This document shows positions 16,925 to 25,229 of a stretch of DNA of 64,000 nucleotides, one piece after another. Location of the stretch: NCBI RefSeq assembly GCF_000368025.1, contig NZ_KB849212.1, positions 1,192,511 through 1,256,510 of the forward strand, read 5' to 3'. This stretch comes from Acinetobacter parvus DSM 16617 = CIP 108168. GTDB taxonomy: Bacteria > Pseudomonadota > Gammaproteobacteria > Pseudomonadales > Moraxellaceae. The notes under the pieces were generated by a model. The model had not been told where the DNA came from and made no database searches. It saw nothing but the letters and a program-made list of their open reading frames with translations. The translations under genes were made by a program, and so were the position numbers. Numbering within the stretch: position 1 is the first letter of the stretch; every line of letters starts with the position of its first letter.

Positions 16925-17137
16925 ATGAGCAATATTCTAATTATTAACGGTGCCAAACAATTTGAACATTCCAATGGCGAATTGAATGACACCCTCACCC
17001 AGTTTTCTGAAAGCCATTTAACAACGCTGGGCCATACCGTACAGGTCACCCGTACCGACAGCGAATATGACATTCAGGCCGAAATTAAAAAATATTTATG
17101 GGCGGATGTGGTGATTTACCAAATGCCAGGCTGGTGG
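16925..17137 (+). pseudogene. mdaB: Truncated mdaB (NAD(P)H quinone oxidoreductase), 5' part only
   Basis: The first 71 residues match MdaB by eye: MSNILIINGAKQFEHSNGEL, then TLGHTVQVTRTDSEYDI and LWADVVIYQMPGWW. An intact MdaB is about 193 residues and continues after GWW with a conserved segment that is absent here. At 17131-17138 the sequence switches to an IS3-family transposase in another frame. The open frame runs on to 17248 with unrelated residues. The flavin and substrate site is incomplete, so it should be non-functional. Confidence 0.85.
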
Positions 17138-17370
17138 AAAAGTGGTGTGATCAGCATGGTATTGAGCATGTATTTACCCAACCAGGCCATCCACAGCAAA
17201 ATGCATATGTTGAGCGATTTAATCGTAAAGTACGTTATGAATGTCTAAATCAATATTTATTTCGAGATCTGAGCGAGGTGCAGGACTATACAACTAACTG
17301 GCAGTACTTTTATAATCATGAACGACCTCATATGTCAGTAAATGGTTGTCCACCTATTTTTAAACAATAA
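17131..17370 (+). mobile_element. IS3-family transposase (OrfB) 3' fragment
   Basis: The last 79 codons of an IS3-type integrase-core transposase remain: LVEKWCDQHGIEHVFTQPGH, then PQQNAYVERFNRKVRYECLN and NWQYFYNHERPHMSVNG. The conserved catalytic Glu region (QQNAYVERFNRK) is present, but the earlier DDE residues are missing. The frame begins abruptly at the junction with mdaB. The right inverted repeat of the element was not confidently located after the stop. Confidence 0.85.
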
Positions 17371-17677
17371 CACGGGCTTTAGATTTTCTACCCATTAATT
17401 CAATTAAAAATGGGGGTATTACCCCTCTACTGATAATAATGAGCTTGTACTTTTTCCTGACTTTCAGTTAAAGCATGGCTATTCTTAATAGCAAGAATAT
17501 TTAAAATAGAAAATATAGTCAAACTACTTTATTATCCATACAGGATTCGAAAAAAAATCGAAATAATTCATCGATTGAGTTGTATTAGTTCTATAATGAT
17601 TTGACTATATGAGATATTTTCATTAAAAGTCGTTGTAATATTAAAGTTCGGTTACTTATTAAGTTCTAGGTATAACA
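17371..17677. other. Intergenic stretch after the IS fragment
   Basis: No gene was seen. It probably holds the remaining IS 3' end and decayed flanking DNA. A GGGGTATTACCCC hairpin lies at about 17413-17425. The rest is AT-rich and featureless to the eye. Confidence 0.5.
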
Positions 17678-17705
17678 AAAAAGCGCATCTTTCGATACGC
17701 TTTTA
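17678..17705 (-). terminator. Terminator of the FAD-linked oxidase gene
   Basis: AAAAGCG and CGCTTTT form a stem with an extra internal ATC/GAT pairing. It lies 28 bases downstream of the minus-strand gene's stop and is followed by a U-rich tract on that strand. Confidence 0.7.
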
Positions 17706-17732
17706 GCAGAAATTCTTTTATCTAATCAAGCA

Positions 17733-19142
17733 TTAGAGATCAAATAATTTCCCAGGATTCATAATCCCATTCGGGTCAAATGCCAATTTCAATGCTTTCA
17801 TATATTCAATTTCTTCAGGTGAACGTGAATATTCTAAATATGGTTTCTTGGTCATTCCGACACCATGTTCGGCAGAAATAGAACCATCATATTTTTTCAC
17901 GGTCTCAAATACATATTTATTCACCACCTGACACTTGGCAAAGAATTCATCTTTGGTCAGATTTTCAGGTTTTAAAATATTTAAGTGCAGGTTACCGTCA
18001 CCAATATGACCAAACCAGCAGATTTCAAAGTCTGGATAATTATCCGCAACGATCGCATCAATCTCTTTGATAAAGGCAGGGACATGCGTAATCAACACTG
18101 AAATATCATTCTTATAAGGAATATACGGCGCAATCGATTCCGAAATATCTTCACGTAAACGCCATAAGCTTTGAGCTTGTTCTAAGCTTTGGCTCATTAC
18201 TCCATCAATCACCCAACCTTGTTCCATACAATGCTCAAAAATCTGCATTGCTTTGTCCATAATCGGCTCATACGGCGCTTCAAATTCGAGTAATACATAG
18301 AATGGGCAAGTTGTTTCAAATGGACGCTGTACATGACCACGATCCAAGACTTTTTGCATTGCCACTTCACCAAAAAACTCGAATGCAGTTAAGTCGATTT
18401 CTTTTTGGAAAGCATGTAATACAGGCATTACCGCTTCAAAGTCAGGCGTACCCAATACCATGACTTGTAAGTTTTGTGGCTTACGCTCAAGTTTAATCTC
18501 AGCCTCAGTCACCAAACCTAATGTGCCTTCACCACCGATAAACAAATGCTGCAACGCATAACCCGTCGCATTTTTAATCATGCCTTTGTTTAAACGTAAA
18601 ATATCGCCTTTACCCGTCACAACCGTTAAACCAAGCACCCAGTTACGTGTCATACCGTATTTGATGACTTTAATACCGCCTGCATTAGTTCCAATATTTC
18701 CACCAATTTGACTAGAACCTGTAGATGCAAAATCAACTGGGTAATACATGCCTTGTTGTTCGGCATAGTTTTGCAATTGTTCAGTCACAACACCCGCTTG
18801 AACGCGAACCATACGATCTGCTGGCAAAAATTCCAAGATTTGATTCATCTTGTCAAAGCTGATCACGATCTCGCCATTGGTTGCCACCGCACCTGCTGAA
18901 AGTCCTGTACGGCCACCTGATGGTGTAATTGCTACATTGAACTGGTTGGCAAGTTTCACAATCGCCTGAACCTGCTCCGTGCTTGACGGGAAAACGATGA
19001 CTGATGGGTTCGGGTCAAAATGTTTAGTATGGTCCCGCCCCCAGTTTTGCAGACTATCGGCATCGGTTTTAATACGGTTTTCACCCACAATTGCCGTTAT
19101 TTGGGTCAATAACTCAGGTGTTAAATCAACTGAAGCATTCAT
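17733..19142 (-). CDS. FAD-linked oxidase, probable D-2-hydroxyglutarate dehydrogenase
   Basis: A 469-residue flavoprotein of the GlcD/D-lactate dehydrogenase family. The N-terminal FAD_binding_4 domain has PSGGRTGLSAGAV and STGSSQIGGNIGTNAGGIKV. The C-terminal FAD-oxidase domain has FGHIGDGNLHLNI, which carries metal-binding His, and SAEHGVGMTKKPYL. Glycolate oxidase, D-lactate dehydrogenase and D-2-hydroxyglutarate dehydrogenase look alike at this level. I favour the last because the gene is divergent from serA: SerA can make D-2-hydroxyglutarate from 2-oxoglutarate, and the same pairing is known in Pseudomonas. Electrons would go to quinone via an electron-transfer flavoprotein. The exact substrate is an inference. 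Confidence 0.8.
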   Translation of the reverse strand: MNASVDLTPELLTQITAIVGENRIKTDADSLQNWGRDHTKHFDPNPSVIVFPSSTEQVQAIVKLANQFNVAITPSGGRTGLSAGAVATNGEIVISFDKMNQILEFLPADRMVRVQAGVVTEQLQNYAEQQGMYYPVDFASTGSSQIGGNIGTNAGGIKVIKYGMTRNWVLGLTVVTGKGDILRLNKGMIKNATGYALQHLFIGGEGTLGLVTEAEIKLERKPQNLQVMVLGTPDFEAVMPVLHAFQKEIDLTAFEFFGEVAMQKVLDRGHVQRPFETTCPFYVLLEFEAPYEPIMDKAMQIFEHCMEQGWVIDGVMSQSLEQAQSLWRLREDISESIAPYIPYKNDISVLITHVPAFIKEIDAIVADNYPDFEICWFGHIGDGNLHLNILKPENLTKDEFFAKCQVVNKYVFETVKKYDGSISAEHGVGMTKKPYLEYSRSPEEIEYMKALKLAFDPNGIMNPGKLFDL

Positions 19143-19496
19143 CGTTTACGGGCCTAGCAAGAAATAAATATCGGATTTCTGGGTAGCAACCTCATGTTTT
19201 TAAAAACATTCACAAGATTACAGCAACATCCAGAATATAGAAACGCCACAGGACGGCACAACCCCTGTCTTGTTGAGGTTTGACCATCAATTACTGCATT
19301 TTACATTGAAGCAGGCAAGGGATAAAGCTCAGGATCACGATACCATCACAACAAAATGTGTATCAGCCATAAAATTCCTGTAAAGCTGAAAAATTATCAG
19401 CAATTCTGCTGTGGTAATTTTAAAGCAAATATCTATAACTGCACGCTCTATGCTATGATACGGCACCTAAATTTTGGCCTTTGTAGCGGAGCCGTA
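19143..19496. other. Divergent intergenic region between the oxidase gene and serA
   Basis: No gene was seen. Both promoters should lie here. TATGAT at about 19453-19458 is a candidate -10 box for serA, without a convincing -35. A frame reaching back to 19356 in front of serA has no family support. No riboswitch was recognised. Confidence 0.45.
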
Positions 19497-20729
19497 ATGA
19501 GCCAACATCTTTCTCTACCTAAAGACAAAATCCGTTTTCTTTTATTGGAAGGTGTGCATCAAAATGCCATCGATACCTTAAATGCAGCGGGTTATACCAA
19601 CATCGACTACCACAAAACTGCACTTGAAGGCGAAGCTTTGAAAGAAGCGGTCAAGGACGCTCACTTTATTGGTATTCGTTCGCGTACTCAATTGACTGAA
19701 GAAATCTTTGAAGCAGCAAATAAATTGATTGCGGTGGGTTGTTTCTGTATTGGGACCAATCAGGTTGACTTAAAAGCGGCAATGTCGCGTGGTATTCCTG
19801 TGTTCAACGCACCGTATTCAAACACGCGTTCAGTAGCGGAACTGGTTCTTGCTGAAGCCATTTTATTACTGCGCCGTGTACCTGAAAAATCAAAAGATAC
19901 ACATGCAGGTGGCTGGAACAAGTCTGCGGTCGGTTCGTTTGAAACACGCGGTAAGACTTTAGGTATCGTTGGTTACGGTTCAATTGGTTCACAACTTTCT
20001 GTATTGGCAGAAAGTCTGGGTATGAAAGTCATCTATTTTGATGCCGTGACCAAGTTACCGTTGGGTAATGCACGCCAAGTGGGTTCTTTAGATGAGCTTT
20101 TGGCAACTGCTGATGTGGTTTCCCTACACGTTCCAGATGTGCCATCTACACGTAACTTCTTCAAGAAAGAACAGTTTGCACAGATGAAAGAGGGTTCGAT
20201 CTTCATCAATGCGGCACGTGGCACCTGTGTCATCATCGAAGATTTGGCTGATGCGATTAAATCAGGCCACATTGCGGGTGCGGCGGTTGACGTGTTCCCG
20301 AAAGAGCCTAAAGCAAACGGCGAAGAATTTGTTTCACCACTTCGTGGCTTGGACAATGTGATTTTAACCCCTCACGTAGGTGGTTCGACCATGGAAGCAC
20401 AAGCGAACATCGGTCTGGAAGTTGCTGAGAAATTCGTTGCCTACTCAGATAAGGGTATGACGCTATCTGCGGTGAACTTCCCAGAAATCGCATTGCCATT
20501 GACTGAAGGCCAACATCGTTTACTGCACATTCACAAAAATATTCCAGGTGTATTGTCCAAAATCAACACCCTGTTTGCTGAACAAGGCATCAACATCTCA
20601 GGTCAGTCTTTAATGACCAAAGGTGACATTGGTTACCTCGTGATGGATGTAGATGCATCTGCTTCTCAGGAAGCACTTGATACCTTAAGCCAAGTTGAAG
20701 GTACGATCCGCGTACGTGTATTGTTCTAA
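19497..20729 (+). CDS. serA: D-3-phosphoglycerate dehydrogenase
   Basis: First enzyme of serine synthesis, oxidising 3-phosphoglycerate with NAD+. The 410-residue protein is of the E. coli type. The substrate domain has GIRSRTQLTE and FCIGTNQVDL, and the Rossmann motif is TLGIVGYGSIGSQLSVLA. Catalytic Arg, Glu and His lie in NAARGTCVII, VDVFPKEP and ILTPHVGGST. A C-terminal ACT domain (IPGVLSKINTLFAEQGINIS) is the serine feedback site. The ATG at 19497 follows GGAG and gives the conserved start MSQHLSLPKDKIRFLLLEGV. A terminator follows closely. Confidence 0.96.
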   Translation: MSQHLSLPKDKIRFLLLEGVHQNAIDTLNAAGYTNIDYHKTALEGEALKEAVKDAHFIGIRSRTQLTEEIFEAANKLIAVGCFCIGTNQVDLKAAMSRGIPVFNAPYSNTRSVAELVLAEAILLLRRVPEKSKDTHAGGWNKSAVGSFETRGKTLGIVGYGSIGSQLSVLAESLGMKVIYFDAVTKLPLGNARQVGSLDELLATADVVSLHVPDVPSTRNFFKKEQFAQMKEGSIFINAARGTCVIIEDLADAIKSGHIAGAAVDVFPKEPKANGEEFVSPLRGLDNVILTPHVGGSTMEAQANIGLEVAEKFVAYSDKGMTLSAVNFPEIALPLTEGQHRLLHIHKNIPGVLSKINTLFAEQGINISGQSLMTKGDIGYLVMDVDASASQEALDTLSQVEGTIRVRVLF

Positions 20730-20745
20730 TCAGGACAATTCAGGA

Positions 20746-20774
20746 AAGGCCACAGTTTAAGCTGTGGCTTTTTT
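20746..20774 (+). terminator. Terminator of serA
   Basis: GCCACAG and CTGTGGC form a stem around TTTAAG, followed by six T residues ending at 20774. The first ATG of the next frame begins at the very next base. Confidence 0.85.
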
Positions 20775-21512
20775 ATGGGCGCAATGATTTTGGCTGTCAT
20801 CTTTAAAATCTGGAAGATCAATTTCAGCAATATACGCTGGAAAGCAATCCTCAGCTACGGCATGGCCCTCGCGGGGATGAATGCCTTGTTTTATTTATCG
20901 CTAGAGCGTTTACCTTTGGGCTTAGCGGTTGCCTTTGAGTTTATCAGCCCTTTAAGTGTTGCACTATTTCATGCACGACAGCGCTATGATTTTATCTGGG
21001 TGGGCTGTGCCATTCTAGGCTTGATATTGCTATTTCCCTTACAACAGGCCCAGCAGGGTCTCGACCTAATCGGTGTATTGTTTGCGGTCTGTGCAGGTGC
21101 ATGCTGGGCATTTTATATCATTGCAGGGCAAAAGCCCTCTGGCATTTCTGGCAATCATACCGTTTGTTTGGGGATGAGTATTGGCATGTTATGCTTGCTG
21201 CCTTTCGCGGCTTTCTCTGGTGCAGTCGGGCATGTGTTTGAACTGCCAAATTTATATTATTTTATTGGACTGGCAATTTTAGCCAGTGCCCTACCATTTT
21301 CATTAGAGATGATCGCGCTGCGCAATTTAACACCTCTTAGCTTTGGAACCCTAATGAGTCTGGAGCCTGCTGTGGCAGCTTTGTCTGGATTTATTTTTCT
21401 GGGTGAAACATTACTGTGGAATCAATGGCTGGCCTTGATGACCATTATCATTGCATCCATTGGCTGCACCGTGACCACCCAGCATGCCCGTCAGCAAAAA
21501 GAGGCCCTATGA
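20775..21512 (+). CDS. N-terminally truncated EamA/RhtA-type exporter
   Basis: A 245-residue frame homologous to RhtA (threonine/homoserine exporter). It matches the neighbouring intact paralogue from its second helix onward: LAGMNALFYLSLERLPLGLA, then VAFEFISPLSVALF and ALRNLTPLSFGTLMSLEPA. About 45-50 residues, including the first membrane helix of the family, are missing. The first ATG touches the T-run of the serA terminator, leaving no room for a promoter or ribosome binding site. It may be a 5'-deleted relic whose 3' end still overlaps the next start (ATGA). Confidence 0.65.
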   Translation: MGAMILAVIFKIWKINFSNIRWKAILSYGMALAGMNALFYLSLERLPLGLAVAFEFISPLSVALFHARQRYDFIWVGCAILGLILLFPLQQAQQGLDLIGVLFAVCAGACWAFYIIAGQKPSGISGNHTVCLGMSIGMLCLLPFAAFSGAVGHVFELPNLYYFIGLAILASALPFSLEMIALRNLTPLSFGTLMSLEPAVAALSGFIFLGETLLWNQWLALMTIIIASIGCTVTTQHARQQKEAL

Positions 21513-22372
21513 AAAATCTCCAATTGCTTGCCGTGCTGTACATGGTTTTATCCATGGTGGCCTACCAGATCAGTGCCTCATTTGCCAAACAGTTGATTGC
21601 AACCCTTGATCCATTGACCGTCACGATTTTAAGGCTCTGTTTCGCCACGGTTCTGGTTACGATCATGTTCCGTTCATGGAGGATTTTATCCAGACTTAAA
21701 CAGCTCAAATGGCGAGACTTGTTACTTTACAGTGCGTCTTTAGGTTGTATGAACATCCTGTTCTACAGTTCTTTAGGAAAATTGCCACAGGGAATTGCTG
21801 TGGGGCTGGAATTTATTGGACCCTTGGGTCTGGCCCTGCTTTCAATTAAACAGCGTAGCGATTATATCTGGGTGGCTTTTGCGATTTTAGGCATTGCCCT
21901 GATGGTGCCGTGGCATGATGCCAATGCCCAAAACTTTTCCTATCTCGGCGCGGCATGCGCACTCGGGGCTGGTTTCTTTTGGGCCCTGTACATCTATTTC
22001 GGGCACCGTGTGGTTCAGCAAAATATTGGCATGCATGCGCTGACCATTGCCATTGGCCTATCCGCCCTCACTTTACTGCCTTTTGGTTTGTGGAATAATG
22101 CACCCGCTTTGCTGGATACCCAATACTGGGGCAAGGCACTGGTCATTGCCCTATTGGCAACCGCCATTCCCTATGCGCTGGATTTGATGGCACTGAAACA
22201 ACTCAGCAAATTGAGTTATGGCACCCTGTCGAGTTTGTCACCTGCTTTGGCTGCGCTCGCAGGCTTGGTGATATTACATGAGCAAATCAGTCTGCTCCAG
22301 TGGGTTGCATTGTTGTGTATTATTGTGGCGTCTATCGGGGTGACGTTTCGTCGAAAAAGCCCCACCCCATAG
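21509..22372 (+). CDS. EamA-family (RhtA-like) amino-acid exporter
   Basis: A 287-residue inner-membrane protein with ten predicted helices in two EamA repeats. Characteristic segments are YQISASFAKQLIATLDPLTV, LGCMNILFYSSLGKLPQGIA and LKQLSKLSYGTLSSLSPALA. RhtA homologues export threonine and homoserine; other amino acids are possible. The start at 21509 is preceded by GAGG and overlaps the stop of the truncated paralogue. The pair looks like a tandem duplication in which the first copy lost its 5' end. Where transcription of this copy starts is unclear. Confidence 0.85.
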   Translation: MKNLQLLAVLYMVLSMVAYQISASFAKQLIATLDPLTVTILRLCFATVLVTIMFRSWRILSRLKQLKWRDLLLYSASLGCMNILFYSSLGKLPQGIAVGLEFIGPLGLALLSIKQRSDYIWVAFAILGIALMVPWHDANAQNFSYLGAACALGAGFFWALYIYFGHRVVQQNIGMHALTIAIGLSALTLLPFGLWNNAPALLDTQYWGKALVIALLATAIPYALDLMALKQLSKLSYGTLSSLSPALAALAGLVILHEQISLLQWVALLCIIVASIGVTFRRKSPTP

Positions 22373-22398
22373 ACTTGAATCTAAATACTCACTCATTT

Positions 22399-22851
22399 TT
22401 ATTTCGGTTTTTCGGCCTTTTTATATTTCCGATATTCTGCCAGATACTTCTTGCCCAAAGTTTCTTTTTCTTTGTCTGCTAGAATTTTACCCGCTTGTTG
22501 GAAAAATTTATGCTCTTCTTCTTGCAAATGATGATGCACGGTTTCACTGAGTTGTTTGGCAATCCCCAACCAACTTGGACTACTCATTTCAGTCTCTTCC
22601 AGTTTCTCGACCAATTCATCCATTTCATGATGCTCTGCTAAAGCATGACGTGTGATATCCAGACCAACATCATCAAACATTAAAGGAATATAAAGAAAAC
22701 GATCTTCTGCAACTGAGTGGGCATAGAGTTCATTTTTAAGATCTTCAAATAATTGTTTTCTTTCTTCACTCATGCCACTGGTTTTGATTAATTTTTCGGA
22801 AAGATCACGTTGACGCTCATGACTTTCTCTTAGTGCTTCAAAAATATTCAT
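22399..22851 (-). CDS. Hemerythrin domain-containing protein
   Basis: A 150-residue four-helix hemerythrin-like protein, probably with a non-haem diiron site. Ligand-bearing helices are visible: ESHERQRDLSEKL, ELYAHSVAEDRFLYIP, LAEHHEMDELVEKLE and VHHHLQEEEHKFFQQAGKIL. The His/Glu pattern fits the HHE cation-binding family. The C terminus is Lys-rich. Such proteins are linked to oxygen or nitric-oxide sensing and iron handling, but context gives no further hint. It is convergent with the exporter gene. Confidence 0.85.
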   Translation of the reverse strand: MNIFEALRESHERQRDLSEKLIKTSGMSEERKQLFEDLKNELYAHSVAEDRFLYIPLMFDDVGLDITRHALAEHHEMDELVEKLEETEMSSPSWLGIAKQLSETVHHHLQEEEHKFFQQAGKILADKEKETLGKKYLAEYRKYKKAEKPK

Positions 22852-23048
22852 CCATCACCTCTGTTGTTATTGTTTATTGTTGGCTAGCTGAACAGCAAGA
22901 TGCGTTGAGATCACATCCTACTGTTTGACTTGACTCGCCTTTCATACTAGAAAGTGTCTATTTTTTAAACAATTTCGATTTGCGTATCTTTGTGTATAAG
23001 AATGTTATCTTTCACCTCAACTTATACTGCTAAATGCTGCATGTTTTA

Positions 23049-23942
23049 TTATAGGTTCAACAGGCGTTTTGGTACAATGCGTTTTTTATCGGTGATTTCC
23101 GCCAGACCCAGACAGCGTTCGCCATCAAATACCAGCACCTCAGCCGCCGCCTCATGCTCAATATTGCTTTCCTGACCGTTGCAGAAATACTTTTCACGGC
23201 CCTCGGGTAACTGTACTTTGGGAAAATGCTCAACAGGTGCATAAACAGGTAGTAATAATGCATCACGCTGTTCCAGAGTCAGGCTTTCCAGATATTCAAT
23301 GCTATAGTCTGGATTAATCTCAAAATGCCCTGTTTGAGTACGATGTAATTTTGTTAAATGTCCACCGCAGCCCAAAGCTTCCCCAATATCCTCTCCCAAA
23401 ACACGGATATAGGTTCCCTTGGAACAGGTCACGTCCAAAGTCAAACTGTCTTCAGTAAAATCGATCAGACTTAATTCATAAATCGTGACTGGACGTGCTG
23501 CACGTTCAATTTCAATCCCCTGACGCGCTAACTCATACAAAGGGCGACCATCTCGTTTCAGGGCTGAATACATCGGTGGCACCTGCTGAATGTCACCACG
23601 AAATTGCGCCAATACCTGTTCAATTCTTTCCGCCGTTAATGCAGGCGTCTCTCTCTGCTGGAGAATCTCACCCTCAGCATCGCCTGTGGTGGTGGTTTGC
23701 CCCAGCTTCACCGTGGTTTGATAACGCTTGGTTGAATCCAGTAAATAATGTGAAAACTTGGTCGCCTCACCCAGACAGATCGGTAACAGGCCTGTTGCAA
23801 GCGGGTCCAGGGCTCCTGTATGTCCTGCCTTTTGCGCATTAAAAAGACGGCGGACTTTTTGAAGTGCGGAATTGGAACTTAAACCTAAGGGCTTATTTAA
23901 TAAGAAAACACCACTCAGATGGCGATAAGAACTTTTTTTCAT
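23049..23942 (-). CDS. truB: tRNA pseudouridine(55) synthase
   Basis: Makes pseudouridine 55 in the T-loop of tRNAs. The 297-residue protein has motif II with the catalytic Asp (AGHTGALDPLATGLLP), motif I (GVFLLNKPLGLSSNSAL), the PPMYSALKRDGRPLYELAR segment and KGTYIRVLGEDIGEALG. A C-terminal PUA-like domain completes it. In many gammaproteobacteria truB follows rbfA; here it stands alone, between the hemerythrin gene and the lipase genes. Confidence 0.95.
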   Translation of the reverse strand: MKKSSYRHLSGVFLLNKPLGLSSNSALQKVRRLFNAQKAGHTGALDPLATGLLPICLGEATKFSHYLLDSTKRYQTTVKLGQTTTTGDAEGEILQQRETPALTAERIEQVLAQFRGDIQQVPPMYSALKRDGRPLYELARQGIEIERAARPVTIYELSLIDFTEDSLTLDVTCSKGTYIRVLGEDIGEALGCGGHLTKLHRTQTGHFEINPDYSIEYLESLTLEQRDALLLPVYAPVEHFPKVQLPEGREKYFCNGQESNIEHEAAAEVLVFDGERCLGLAEITDKKRIVPKRLLNL

Positions 23943-24079
23943 AAATGAAAGGTCAAACTATAAAGCGGTATCTTATCAAAACTATTCATCGGATTTTTAA
24001 AAATTACGTGCTTAAAAAAGCAACAAATATGATAAATTTATTTTCGTTTTTGAAATTTAAAGCAAATGGATTATGCTGA

Positions 24080-25123
24080 ATGAATAAAATTAGAAAAAAA
24101 ATATTCTTATTATGTAGCTTCTTGATCATTTCAGTTTCAATGCTGAGTGTTGTGTACTGGTTATACCCTCAAGATCAGCAGCCACAGCTCGAATCAACTG
24201 GTCAATCCAGCAACACCTTTAATTCAGCAGACCATTCAGATAATTCAGGCCAAGCACATGCAAGTGACGCAGCTTTTAACAGCACAAGCCAAATGGATAC
24301 TGAAATCAACTGCAAACTACAGTTTAATGCATCGCAAAAATTAGTTGTGAATGCGCTGACCCGAGACTGCTTTGAATATTTCATTTCCCAATATGGCGAA
24401 CGAAATATTGATGAAATCCGCCAGAGTTTTCAGCGCTATGTTGCCAAAGGTTTTCAGGCATCGGAGCAGCAGCAGATTCAGGAATTATGGTCACGTTATT
24501 TGAGCTATCGGGAACAGCTGGGTAAATTGCAGATGAATCAGCCTGCTCAGGAAAGTTATGGCTATTTTCAGGCAATCTTCGATGCAATGCATGACCTAAA
24601 GCAGCGTTTCTTTTCTCAAGTTGAAATTGAGGGCCTGTTTGGTACAGAGGACATTTACCAGCAATACACGCTTGACCGTATGCGCATTTTAGAAAATAAA
24701 AACCTGGATGCTGTCAACAAGGCCAAGCAGCTACAACAGCGCTTTGACCAACTTCCCCAGGATTGGCAGGAAAACCTCAAGGATTTATCCAAACTGGAAG
24801 ATTTACGTTCCTTAACTGAACAGATCAAGGCCAGAAATGGTTCAGCACAGGAATTGCGGGATATGCGGGTCAACCTGGTTGGCGAAGCTGCCACCCAACG
24901 TCTGGAACAACTGGACCAGCAACGCTCAGACTGGAAACAACGCGTACAGTCCTATCTGGATGAGCGCAAGACCATTGTGGACAGCAATATGAGTGCATCG
25001 GCCAAAGATCAGGCCATTCAACAGCTCAAACAGCAACAGTTCCAGTCCGCACAGGAACAGCAACGTCTACAAACATTTGAAACGGTCTATGACCAAGGAG
25101 GCCACTTACCCTTTAGCAACTAG
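24080..25123 (+). CDS. lifO: Lipase secretion chaperone (lipase foldase)
   Basis: Membrane-anchored periplasmic foldase needed to fold the secreted lipase encoded next. The 347-residue protein has an N-terminal transmembrane helix (IFLLCSFLIISVSMLSVVYW), a Ser/Gln/Asn-rich linker, and a helical alpha-domain. The foldase signature region reads LTRDCFEYFISQYGER, matching the family's RxxFDYxLSxxGE pattern. The extended helices are rich in Gln and Glu, as in other LifO proteins. The chaperone gene precedes the lipase gene, as in Acinetobacter lipBA and the reverse of Pseudomonas. The gap to lipA is 106 bases. Confidence 0.9.
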   Translation: MNKIRKKIFLLCSFLIISVSMLSVVYWLYPQDQQPQLESTGQSSNTFNSADHSDNSGQAHASDAAFNSTSQMDTEINCKLQFNASQKLVVNALTRDCFEYFISQYGERNIDEIRQSFQRYVAKGFQASEQQQIQELWSRYLSYREQLGKLQMNQPAQESYGYFQAIFDAMHDLKQRFFSQVEIEGLFGTEDIYQQYTLDRMRILENKNLDAVNKAKQLQQRFDQLPQDWQENLKDLSKLEDLRSLTEQIKARNGSAQELRDMRVNLVGEAATQRLEQLDQQRSDWKQRVQSYLDERKTIVDSNMSASAKDQAIQQLKQQQFQSAQEQQRLQTFETVYDQGGHLPFSN

Positions 25124-25229
25124 CAACACCCAATACAAGACATTGAAATAATGCGATTTAGCACGGATGCAATGTCAGTTCGCAAGAACATGAAGCCCCA
25201 TATGAAAAACAAAAATTGAGAGTAATATC

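Noticed and set aside
19356..19496. N-terminal extension of SerA by 47 residues
   Set aside because: The extension has no family support. The ATG at 19497 has GGAG and gives the conserved start.
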